Assembly (NCBI GenBank): GCA_031553565.1 | Contig: JAVBLK010000048.1 | Location: 1 to 17,625 of the forward strand | Length of the DNA: 17,625 nucleotides | Direction of reading: 5' to 3' | DNA from: JAVBLK01 sp031553565 | Lineage (GTDB): Bacteria > Bacillota > Clostridia > Christensenellales > DUVY01 | Shown: one piece after another, positions 7,256 through 12,878 of the stretch | Position numbering within the stretch: the stretch's first letter is position 1 | Layout of the letters: every line of letters begins with the position of its first letter | Made by a program: the position numbers and the translations under genes | Notes under the pieces: generated by a model | Seen by the model: only the letters and a program-made list of their open reading frames with translations | Databases searched by the model: none | Told to the model about the DNA's origin: nothing

Positions 7256-8587
7256 TTACACCGTTCCCTGTAAATACATCGCCTCGGCGACCTTTTCAAA
7301 GCCCGCGATGTTTGCGCCCGCGACCAGGTCGTCTTTTACGCCGTAGGCGTCCGCCGCCCGCGATATCTGGTGATAAATATTGCCCATGATATCTTTTAAC
7401 CGGCTGTCGACTTCCTTGAACGACCACTTCAGGCGCATGCTGTTTTGCGACATTTCCAGCGCCGAAACGGCCACTCCGCCCGCGTTGGCCGCTTTTGCGG
7501 GCGCGAACAGCACCTTATTCCGTTGAAACAGTTTGATCGCCTCAAGCGTCGAAGGCATATTCGCGCCTTCCGCGACGGCGGTGCAGCCGTTTTTTATAAG
7601 CTCGGCCGCGTCCTTTTCGTTCAGCTCGTTTTGCGACGCGCAGGGCAGGGCGATGTCGCACGGGACTGTCCAGACGTTTCCGCCCTCGTAATACTTCGCC
7701 GATTTCTTCAGCTTGACATACTCCTTGATCCTGCCGCGTTTGACTTCCTTGATATCCATGACCAGCTTCAGGTCGATGCCGTCCGGGTCGCAGACGTAGC
7801 CGTTCGAATCGCTGACCGTGACCACCTTTGCGCCTTCCATGTACGCCTTTTCCGCGGCGTAGATCGCGACGTTCCCGCTGCCGGAGATCGCAACGCTCTT
7901 GCCCGAAAGGGACAGCCCCTTGTCCTCCAGCATCTTTTGTGTAAGGTAAATAAGGCCGTATCCGGTCGCCTCCGTCCTTGCGGGCGAGCCGCCGAAGCAC
8001 AGGCTCTTACCGGTCAGTACGCCGTTTGCAAGGCCGGTCAGCCGCTTGTACTGGCCGTAAAGATAGCCGATTTCGCGGCCGCCCACTCCTATATCGCCCG
8101 CGGGCACGTCTGTGTCGGCGCCTATATGGCGGTAAAGCTCGGTCATAAAGCTCTGGCAAAAAGCCATGATCTCGCGGTCGGATCTGCCCTTCGGATCAAA
8201 GTCCGCGCCGCCCTTGCCGCCGCCGATCGGAAGGCCGGTAAGCGAGTTTTTAAAGATCTGCTCAAAGCCCAAAAACTTCACCACACCGCTATAAACGGAC
8301 GGATGGAATCTCAGGCCGCCCTTGTACGGCCCTAACGCGCTGTTGAATTGGATGCGGAACCCGCGGTTGACCTGGACCCTGCCGCCGTCGTCGACCCACG
8401 GCACGCGGAAAAAAACCTGCCTTTCCGGCTCGACCAGCCGCTCCAGCACCCCGGCCTTCTCGTATTGCGGATTTGCGTCCAGTACCGGCTGCAAGGTAGG
8501 CAGCACTTCCTTAAGCGCCTGATGGAATTCCGGCTCGCCCGGGTTTTTCAAGATCGCTTGTTCTAAAACTCTGTCTGCATAAGTCAT
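7256..8587 (-). CDS. gdhA: Glutamate dehydrogenase, NADP-type
   Basis: This 443-residue hexameric cytosolic enzyme converts 2-oxoglutarate plus NH4+ plus NADPH to glutamate. Substrate-domain motifs are GPYKGGLRFHPSV (86-98, with K89), GGGKGGADFDPKG (122-134, catalytic K125) and PAGDIGVGGREIGY (162-175, D165). The Rossmann motif SGSGNVA is at 235-241. TVSDSNG after the second strand favours NADP. AEGANMPST is in the C-terminal third. Length is normal and all key residues are present. The start ATG at 8587 has AGGAGA at 8598-8603, and repeat copy C begins only 5 bp beyond that ribosome site. The nearest good promoter is at 8911-8939, beyond a terminator-like hairpin. Expression may therefore pass through an attenuator and the repeat. 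Confidence 0.97.
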   Translation of the reverse strand: MTYADRVLEQAILKNPGEPEFHQALKEVLPTLQPVLDANPQYEKAGVLERLVEPERQVFFRVPWVDDGGRVQVNRGFRIQFNSALGPYKGGLRFHPSVYSGVVKFLGFEQIFKNSLTGLPIGGGKGGADFDPKGRSDREIMAFCQSFMTELYRHIGADTDVPAGDIGVGGREIGYLYGQYKRLTGLANGVLTGKSLCFGGSPARTEATGYGLIYLTQKMLEDKGLSLSGKSVAISGSGNVAIYAAEKAYMEGAKVVTVSDSNGYVCDPDGIDLKLVMDIKEVKRGRIKEYVKLKKSAKYYEGGNVWTVPCDIALPCASQNELNEKDAAELIKNGCTAVAEGANMPSTLEAIKLFQRNKVLFAPAKAANAGGVAVSALEMSQNSMRLKWSFKEVDSRLKDIMGNIYHQISRAADAYGVKDDLVAGANIAGFEKVAEAMYLQGTV

Positions 8588-8607
8588 AGTATTATTATCT
8601 CCTAAAA

Positions 8608-8775
8608 TTTAGAAAACGCTGAAAAAGAAGCCAAATTTAGTAGCAGCGTCTTTTTCGTCTGAAAACGTCTTCTTTTATTTGCCAATAGTTCTACTATTTG
8701 CTGCAAAAACAAGCCGCTTTCTGACTTAAAAATACTTGCTCTAAATTAAGTTCATTTTTTCATTGTTTCCTTAAG
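8608..8775 (+). repeat. Dispersed palindromic repeat, copy C (full length)
   Basis: This 168-bp copy has ends TTTAGAAAACGCTGAA on the left and TTCATTGTTTCCTTAAG on the right, an imperfect inverted pair. Internal blocks match copy B: GCGTCTTTTTCGTC, then the central stem GCCAATAGT (8681-8689), loop TCT, ACTATTTGC (8693-8701), then AAAAACAAGCCGC and AAATACTTGCTC. Its orientation is opposite to gdhA, and it occupies the gdhA leader up to the ribosome site. No ORF is present. Confidence 0.85.
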
Positions 8776-8841
8776 TTTTTCACTTTGCCGTTGCGGCGCG
8801 GCGCGGGTGGATATCCGGCGCAAACGCTGTATCGGGCGCAT

Positions 8842-8904
8842 AAAAAAAAGGACGCCTGCCGGAACCAGATTTCTCCGTTTCCGATAAACGTCCTTGTTTA
8901 TTAC
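8842..8904 (-). ncRNA. Short promoter-to-terminator transcript upstream of gdhA (small RNA or attenuator)
   Basis: Read on the minus strand, a perfect-consensus promoter (8911-8939) would start RNA near 8904. Within about 10 nt comes AAGGACG (8889-8895), which pairs with CGTCCTT ending in a run of eight T's (8842-8854). The 34-nt interior can form its own stem (CGGAAAC against GGTTCCG). The product is a ~60-nt RNA ending in a strong intrinsic terminator. The same strand continues through about 70 nt and repeat copy C to gdhA, so it could be either a stand-alone small RNA or a leader attenuator. It does not match any riboswitch class I can recall. Confidence 0.6.
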
Positions 8905-8910
8905 ACCGTT

Positions 8911-8939
8911 ATTATATATCTGATTGCGGCCGTTGTCAA
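8911..8939 (-). promoter_or_regulatory. Perfect-consensus sigma-A promoter facing gdhA
   Basis: On the minus strand, TTGACA (8934-8939) and TATAAT (8911-8916) are separated by exactly 17 nt. This is the best promoter in the window. It drives the short hairpin transcript at 8842-8904 and, if that terminator is read through, gdhA. Confidence 0.8.
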
Positions 8940-8984
8940 TACCTCAGCAAAAGAAATGCCTGAAATTCTTGAAAACGCACTTTC

Positions 8985-9063
8985 GGGGCGTGCAAAAACA
9001 AGCCGCTTTCATACTGAAAAATACTTGCTCTGAATTTACCTCATCTATTCATTGTTTCCTTGA
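8985..9063 (+). repeat. Dispersed palindromic repeat, copy D (right half only)
   Basis: Only the right half is recognisable: GTGCAAAAACAAGCCGC, then AAAAATACTTGCTCTGAATTTACCTCAT (8987 onward), then the end TTCATTGTTTCCTTGA shared with copy C. The left arm (about 8940-8985) has no clear match to the other copies, though GCAC/GTGC around 8975-8991 may be a relic of the central stem. It ends about 35 bp before the ATG of the proB-like gene. Confidence 0.7.
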
Positions 9064-9088
9064 TAATTTATTACCGTTATTATACAAT
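9060..9088 (+). promoter_or_regulatory. Possible promoter of the proB-like gene, implying a leaderless mRNA
   Basis: TTGATA at 9060-9065 and TACAAT at 9083-9088 are 17 nt apart. Initiation would be near 9095, two bases before the ATG at 9097. This fits the absence of any Shine-Dalgarno sequence. The -35 box is built from the last bases of repeat copy D. Promoter boxes in AT-rich DNA are easy to find by chance. Confidence 0.4.
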
Positions 9089-9096
9089 ATACATAT

Positions 9097-9930
9097 ATGG
9101 AAAAATTCGGCGTAGAGCTTGTCGGCAAAATAGGCAGCATGGCGCTTATCGACAAGGCAAAGAAAGAGATCGACCTTGTAAGGTTCAAGCGTCTGGCAAA
9201 GGAGCTGAGGCCCGGCATCGTTTGGGTGTCGTCGGGCGCGACAGAGATAGGGCGCCTCGATTATATAAAACGCACGGGCGGCGAGCTGACAAACGGGAAC
9301 CTGGACGAGAACAAGGCGGACTATGCCAGTCAGGGGCAGACGATCCTGATGCAGATGTACCGCCAATATATCGACAGCCGGTACGGCGTCCGCCAGCTGC
9401 TGGTCGAGCATCAGCATTTCAACGACGCGGCCAAGCGGGAGCATATCCGCGGACTGCTTTTACGCGCGGCGCAGCAGAACGCGGTGCCGGTAATAAACTA
9501 CAACGACCCCGTGTCTTTCGAGGAGAACCGCAAGCTGGAGATACAGAACCTCAGGAATACCGCAAAAACCGGGGTGGTGGAGCTGGTCGATAACGACGAG
9601 ACCGCCGCTCAGATCGCCTGTCTGTTAAGGGCGGAAACGCTGCTGATACTTACGGGGGTCAACGGCATATACCGCGACGCGTCCGACCCCTCGACGCTGA
9701 TCGAGCGGATCGGCGGCGCATCGGCTGAGGAGCTTATAAATAACATTGACGAGGCCAAGCGTTCCTGCGTGGGCGCAAGCCGCGCAGGCGCGAACGGCGC
9801 GGGCGCGAAGCTGGAATACATAAAAACGCCGGCGGCCGAAGGCACAAAGGTCATAATTGCGAACGCCGCATTCGGAATAAAGGAGATCCTTTCCGGCAGC
9901 GTTCCGTGCACTGTGATAAAAATGGGCTAA
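9097..9930 (+). CDS. Glutamate 5-kinase-like amino acid kinase without PUA domain
   Basis: This 277-residue protein has the amino-acid-kinase fold. VGKIGS (9-14) corresponds to VKxGTS of ProB, VSSGATEIG (44-52) to VSSGAI, and VPVINYNDPVS (130-140) to IPxxNENDxVS. VDNDETAAQIACLLRAETLL (164-183) corresponds to the GDND segment. The ProB GTGGMxTK loop is changed to GANGAGAK, keeping the lysine (K238). ProB phosphorylates glutamate as the first step of proline synthesis; short bacterial forms lack the C-terminal PUA domain, as here. No proA or proC lies nearby, and the altered loop leaves the substrate open. No ribosome site precedes ATG 9097. The TAA stop lies in the left end of repeat copy E. 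Confidence 0.75.
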   Translation: MEKFGVELVGKIGSMALIDKAKKEIDLVRFKRLAKELRPGIVWVSSGATEIGRLDYIKRTGGELTNGNLDENKADYASQGQTILMQMYRQYIDSRYGVRQLLVEHQHFNDAAKREHIRGLLLRAAQQNAVPVINYNDPVSFEENRKLEIQNLRNTAKTGVVELVDNDETAAQIACLLRAETLLILTGVNGIYRDASDPSTLIERIGGASAEELINNIDEAKRSCVGASRAGANGAGAKLEYIKTPAAEGTKVIIANAAFGIKEILSGSVPCTVIKMG

Positions 9931-10095
9931 GGTAACCGCTGATTAATTCGATAGAACTTTGACGCATCGTCTTTTTCGACCTAAAACATTTTCTTTTTTC
10001 GTCAATAGACATGCTATTGCCTTCAAAAACAAGCCGTTTTATGCCTGAAAAATACTCGGTCAAAATTTATCTCTTTTAATCAGCGTTTACCTAAG
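9927..10095 (+). repeat. Dispersed palindromic repeat, copy E (full length)
   Basis: This 169-bp copy has the longest terminal inverted repeat seen: CTAAGGTAACCGCTGATTAA at 9927-9946 against the complement of TTAATCAGCGTTTACCTAAG at 10076-10095 (18 of 20 match). The central stem is CAATAG (10003-10008), loop ACATG, CTATTG (10014-10019). It is closest in sequence to copy B (shared CGCTGATTAATTCGATAGAA). It overlaps the proB-like stop codon, so insertion may have set the end of that ORF, or the end simply fell there. Confidence 0.85.
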
Positions 10096-10137
10096 GATAA
10101 ACATCGCTAAAAAGGATAAGCCTGGGGACGGGAAGCG

Positions 10138-10170
10138 GACGGGGCGGCATTTGCCGCCCCGTCAGTATTT
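10138..10170 (+). terminator. Rho-independent terminator after the proB-like gene
   Basis: GACGGGGCGGCA (10138-10149) and TGCCGCCCCGTC (10152-10163) form a perfect 12-bp GC-rich stem with a 2-nt nominal loop. It is followed by AGTATTTT, a modest T tract. It lies 208 nt after the proB-like stop, beyond repeat copy E. Confidence 0.75.
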
Positions 10171-10228
10171 TCGGGATCATCGCGTGACTTCGTCAGCAAC
10201 GCTTATGCTTTACGCCGGCGTCGCGCGC

Positions 10229-10504
10229 CTATATCGAAGCGGCCGTGTCAAAGGCGTCGTCAAAGCTTTCAAAGAACGGGTCGTTCGCGCGCCGCCGCCG
10301 GTTCCGGCAGCGGTTGTTGTCAGGCACAGGAATGGTATTGCTGTTGATTTCGCGCAGCAGGAAAAAGGTCAGGATCAGGATCAGCGTCTCCATCGTGTTT
10401 TTCGAGGAAGCGGGCATTATGACCTCGCCGCCGGTGTTATTGTTAGTATTGCTTCCGCCGCCGTTCATACTCAGCAGCAACAATAATATAATCGATATAT
10501 CCAT
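10229..10504 (-). CDS. Hypothetical small membrane protein, 91 aa
   Basis: I do not recognise this family. It begins with a hydrophobic run (ISIILLLLLS), then a Gly/Asn/Ser-rich low-complexity stretch (NGGGSNTNNNTGG), then a second hydrophobic helix (TLILILTFFLL). After that come an Arg-rich cluster (CRNRRRR) and an acidic, Phe-rich tail (DPFFESFDDAFD). The layout suggests a membrane-anchored small protein with a cytosolic charged tail. The start at 10504 has GAAGG a few bases upstream, and a plausible promoter is at 10565-10594. Two plus-strand ORFs overlap it but have no ribosome sites. It diverges from the ArsR-type gene. Confidence 0.6.
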   Translation of the reverse strand: MDISIILLLLLSMNGGGSNTNNNTGGEVIMPASSKNTMETLILILTFFLLREINSNTIPVPDNNRCRNRRRRANDPFFESFDDAFDTAASI

Positions 10505-10564
10505 ATACTACCTTCCCGGAAAACTTAATGCGGCGGCAAATAGCGCCCTATATACGGCATACCT

Positions 10565-10594
10565 TATATATGCCGGGTGTCCGTGTTTTGTGAA
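10565..10594 (-). promoter_or_regulatory. Probable promoter of the 91-aa membrane protein gene
   Basis: On the minus strand, TTCACA (10589-10594) and TATATA (10565-10570) are 18 nt apart. This would give a leader of about 50 nt before the ATG at 10504. Confidence 0.4.
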
Positions 10595-10607
10595 ACTGTT
10601 TTAATGC

Positions 10608-10771
10608 GCCGCGCGCGGCAGATAATCCCCGAAAGCAAAGATTTATGTCAAAATTCGCGTTGATTCAGCGATATCAGACATAATACTCCTGATGTGTATG
10701 TATTAACATATGTATATGAATTGGCGCGGCGCGTTTATGCCGGATAAGCTGAAAAACGCGCGCGCCGCCAA
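10608..10771 (+). promoter_or_regulatory. Regulatory region upstream of the ArsR-type gene
   Basis: Three features lie in the 288-bp divergent gap. The first is a 12-bp palindrome, GCCGCGCGCGGC (10608-10619). The second is a 5-4-5 inverted repeat, TATGT-ATTA-ACATA (10697-10710), of the AT-rich kind bound by ArsR/SmtB proteins. The third is a GC-rich stem from TTGGCGCGGCGCG (10721-10733) to CGCGCGCGCCGCCAA (10757-10771), with small bulges, ending 8 nt before the AGGAGG ribosome site. I could not choose a convincing promoter. Autoregulation at the AT-rich inverted repeat is an inference. Confidence 0.35.
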
Positions 10772-10792
10772 AAAATACAGGAGGCAATAAAA

Positions 10793-11134
10793 ATGGAAGA
10801 GCGGATATTATTGCTTGATAAAAAGGTACAGAACGAGATCAAACGCTATATGCCCAGCACCGAAATATTACAGGGGCTGGTCGATTTTTTCAGCGTCTTT
10901 TCGGACACGACGCGGATAAGGATCGTTTCGGCGCTGGCCATCAGTGAAATGTGCGTCAACGATATCTCGAACGTCCTGGGCATCAACCAAACGACGGTCT
11001 CGCACCAATTAAAGCTTTTAAAAAGCGTGGGCGCGGTAAAAGCCAAGCGTCAGGGGAAGATAGTCTTTTATTCGATAGCCAGCGACGCGATCAATAACGT
11101 GATGCTTAACGGCGTCGAATACCTGGGGTATTAA
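10793..11134 (+). CDS. ArsR/SmtB-family winged-helix repressor
   Basis: The 113 residues contain the winged-helix core: FFSVFSDTTRIRIVSAL (helix 1-2), EMCVNDISNVLGINQTTVSHQLKLLKSVGAV (helix-turn-helix, with recognition helix TTVSHQLKLL), then the wing KRQGKIVFYSI. These proteins usually repress their own operon and leave DNA on metal or other signals. The metal site of the helix-3 type (ELCVCDL) is only partly kept (EMCVNDI, one Cys), and no DxH/HxxE helix-5 site is visible in SDAINNVMLNGVEYL. Metal sensing is therefore doubtful. AGGAGG at 10779-10784 fixes the start. No transporter is in the same operon; the gene is followed by a hairpin array and a terminator. Confidence 0.9.
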   Translation: MEERILLLDKKVQNEIKRYMPSTEILQGLVDFFSVFSDTTRIRIVSALAISEMCVNDISNVLGINQTTVSHQLKLLKSVGAVKAKRQGKIVFYSIASDAINNVMLNGVEYLGY

Positions 11135-11159
11135 CAGCGGCCGGTGATAGGGCTTCGCC

Positions 11160-11326
11160 CCGCACCAAGCGCGAATTTTTTAGGCATAAAAAACTCGGTG
11201 CGGACTACTGTAGGAGTCCTTTTCAGGGAAACCCTGAAAAGTCGGATTGTTTATAGTAAATATGGGTGCGATTTAAAAAACCGCTCCTAGTGTACGTTTC
11301 AGTACGCGTCGTCGCGGTTTTTTAAA
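11160..11326 (+). repeat. Run of hairpins after the ArsR-type gene
   Basis: Within 170 bp there are several structures. A composite stem runs from CCGCACC (11160-11166) to GGTGCGG (11197-11203), with inner TTTTTTA against TAAAAAA. A small GGACT/AGTCC stem lies at about 11202-11219. CTTTTCAGGG (11219-11228) pairs perfectly with CCCTGAAAAG (11232-11241) across an AAA loop. TTTAAAAAACCGC (11272-11284) pairs perfectly with GCGGTTTTTTAAA (11314-11326), with a GTAC/GTAC stem in its loop. No ORF with a ribosome site is present. Part is clearly termination; the rest is unexplained. Confidence 0.65.
11272..11326 (+). terminator. Terminator following the ArsR-type gene
   Basis: A perfect 13-bp stem ends in GCGG followed by T6 on the plus strand, and is symmetric with A6 on the left, so it may work both ways. 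The 29-nt loop holds a further small GTAC stem. Confidence 0.65.
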
Positions 11327-11471
11327 CTGCTGCCCGGTTGACAGCCCTTTGACCGGCCTGCCGTGTTTTGGGCGGCAAATTTTTGTTGTTGCCGATGCGC
11401 TTACAACAATTTTTTGCCGTTTGTTTCTGTTTGGCTATCTGTCTTTTTTATCGTTCAGGAAATTTGGGGTT

Positions 11472-12800
11472 ATGGTTTCGATCGAAGATTTCGGAAGTTT
11501 AAGTTTAAAGGAGCTGTGCGGGGCGGAGCTTACGTGCGGCTGCGGCGAAACGCATACCGTCCTTACGCGGGATATCGCCTGCCGCGCCGGCGCGGTCGAC
11601 GAGCTGCCTGAGATGATCGAAAAGCACATCGGGCCGCTGATCAAGGTCTATATAGTGGCGGGCAAGTCCGGCTTTGACGCAGGCGGCCGGGCGGCGGAAA
11701 AGCTGCTGCTCAGCCGGGGTTTTAAAACGGCGCGCTATATTTTCGACGAAGGCGGGGTCGAGAGCATCGAAAACGCCGACAAGCTGCTGTCCCGTTTTCC
11801 GGAGGACGCGAAGGCGGTCGTTGCCGTCGGCGGCGGCAAGGTCCTGGATATGGCAAAGTACGCCGCGTACCGGCTTAAAGTGCCGTGGTTTTCGGTAGTC
11901 ACCTCGCTGTCGTCGGATTCGTGCCTTGCGCCTTTTTCCATGCTTTACAGCGGCGGGTTCAAGGAAATATACGTTACCGCGCCGCCGGTAGGCCTTATCG
12001 CGGACACAAACATCCTTTCCGGCGCGGGCGAGGCCCTGGTCGCGGCGGGCTACGGCTTGGCCGTATCGAAAAGGCTGGCCGTGCTTGACTGGGAGTTTTC
12101 GTCAAAACTTACGGGGGAGAAGTACTGCCCGTTTATCGCGGGGTACGCGGTCACGGCGGCGGAAAACGCGGAAAGCTTAGGCGAAAGCCTTATGCGCGGC
12201 GATAAAAAAGCGGTCGAAAGCTTGGCCGAAAACGTCTTGCGGCTGTCGCTGCTTTCCCAAATAATGAAAAACTCGCGCCTTTCTAACGGCGGCGGCACGC
12301 ACCTTTGCTTTGCGCTGTCGGGGGTAATGGAAAGCGCCGGGCGGAAACCGCGGCTATACGGCGAAACGGCGTATCTTTCCGCCATATTCCTGTCCAAGGT
12401 CTACCGCGCCTTTTTAAGGGCGGAGCTTACCGAATTCCTGCCGCCGCCCGACCTTAATTTACGCGCAGAAAAGCTGGCGGCCGTTTTCCATACCACAGAG
12501 GCCGCAGCCTTAAAAAAAGTAAGGCCGTATATGCCCATGGAGGCCTACGCCGTTGCGAGCCATAAATACCGCGAATACCGCGCCGATTTTTTTGCGTCCG
12601 CAGATAACGCCGTGACCGCCTTAGAACACAGTGTGAAAGCCTTCCGCCGCATGTACGGCGACGCGGGCTATTGGATCAAGAACTATATATCAGAGCAGGA
12701 CTACAGAACCGCCCTGGCCTTGGCACCCGACCTCCGCGAAAAGTACACCGTCCTGACCTATATGCGGGATCTGGGTTTACTGGACAGATATCTGGTGTAA
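11472..12800 (+). CDS. sn-glycerol-1-phosphate dehydrogenase (AraM/EgsA)-like protein with altered metal site
   Basis: The 442 residues carry the family's NAD-binding motif VAVGGGKVLDMAKYAAYRL (117-135), SVVTSLSSDSCLAPF (141-155), the PPVGLIADTNIL strand (171-182) and the C-terminal LREKYTVLTYMRDLGLLDRY. The family reduces dihydroxyacetone phosphate to sn-glycerol 1-phosphate using a bound metal held by Asp-His-His. Here the Asp of GFGD appears as L196 (GYGLAVSK), the first His is kept (H277), and the His of LHGE is Tyr (LYGE, Y296). Activity may be lost or changed. ATG 11472 is preferred: the ORF is open upstream to 11349, but that part reads as an unrelated hydrophobic stretch, and AGGA lies at 11457-11460. 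The last 75 bp recur twice downstream. Confidence 0.8.
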   Translation: MVSIEDFGSLSLKELCGAELTCGCGETHTVLTRDIACRAGAVDELPEMIEKHIGPLIKVYIVAGKSGFDAGGRAAEKLLLSRGFKTARYIFDEGGVESIENADKLLSRFPEDAKAVVAVGGGKVLDMAKYAAYRLKVPWFSVVTSLSSDSCLAPFSMLYSGGFKEIYVTAPPVGLIADTNILSGAGEALVAAGYGLAVSKRLAVLDWEFSSKLTGEKYCPFIAGYAVTAAENAESLGESLMRGDKKAVESLAENVLRLSLLSQIMKNSRLSNGGGTHLCFALSGVMESAGRKPRLYGETAYLSAIFLSKVYRAFLRAELTEFLPPPDLNLRAEKLAAVFHTTEAAALKKVRPYMPMEAYAVASHKYREYRADFFASADNAVTALEHSVKAFRRMYGDAGYWIKNYISEQDYRTALALAPDLREKYTVLTYMRDLGLLDRYLV

Positions 12801-12830
12801 AGGTATTTAAAATAAGTTGTTTTTAAAATA

Positions 12831-12858
12831 TTGACAAACAGGAAATATATGTTATTAT
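12831..12858 (+). promoter_or_regulatory. Promoter of two-TM gene 1
   Basis: TTGACA at 12831-12836 is followed after 16 nt by TATTAT at 12853-12858, followed by G. The same box pair and spacing recur before genes 2 and 3, and that repeated conservation is the best support that it is real. Confidence 0.75.
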
Positions 12859-12878
12859 GTGCATAAGGAGGGAAATTT

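Larger units (their letters stand above)
8892..9084 (+). repeat. Imperfect direct repeats flanking repeat copy D
   Basis: TCCTTG-TTTATTACACCGTTATTATA (8891-8916) recurs as TCCTTG-ATAA-TTTATTAC-CGTTATTATA at about 9057-9084, differing by two short indels. The two lie on either side of repeat half-copy D. This suggests that the segment was duplicated when the element was inserted or rearranged. The first member carries the minus-strand -10 box. The second carries part of the presumed proB-like promoter. Confidence 0.55.

Noticed and set aside
7445..8335. 296-codon open frame on the plus strand opposite gdhA
   Set aside because: It is antisense to a fully conserved glutamate dehydrogenase; the high GC content and codon bias of gdhA explain the absence of stops.
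8842..8904. Known riboswitch or T-box upstream of gdhA
   Set aside because: The region is too short for a T-box and shows no T-box sequence. I could not match its loops to PreQ1, fluoride, ZTP or guanidine consensus features, so it is left as an unclassified hairpin RNA.
9060..10095. Transposase or recombinase gene linked to the palindromic repeats
   Set aside because: None of the ORFs near the copies resembles a transposase. The only transposase-like start is at 17570, and the visible hairpin of that element does not match the repeat's ends.
10245..10604. 119-codon plus-strand frame overlapping the 91-aa minus-strand gene
   Set aside because: It has no ribosome site or promoter. The minus-strand frame has both, and has protein-like hydrophobic patterning.
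11349..11471. Extended N-terminus of the G1PDH-like protein from 11349
   Set aside because: The extra 41 residues are a Phe/Leu-rich stretch unlike the family, and they cover DNA that forms an inverted repeat. The ATG at 11472 has an AGGA upstream.
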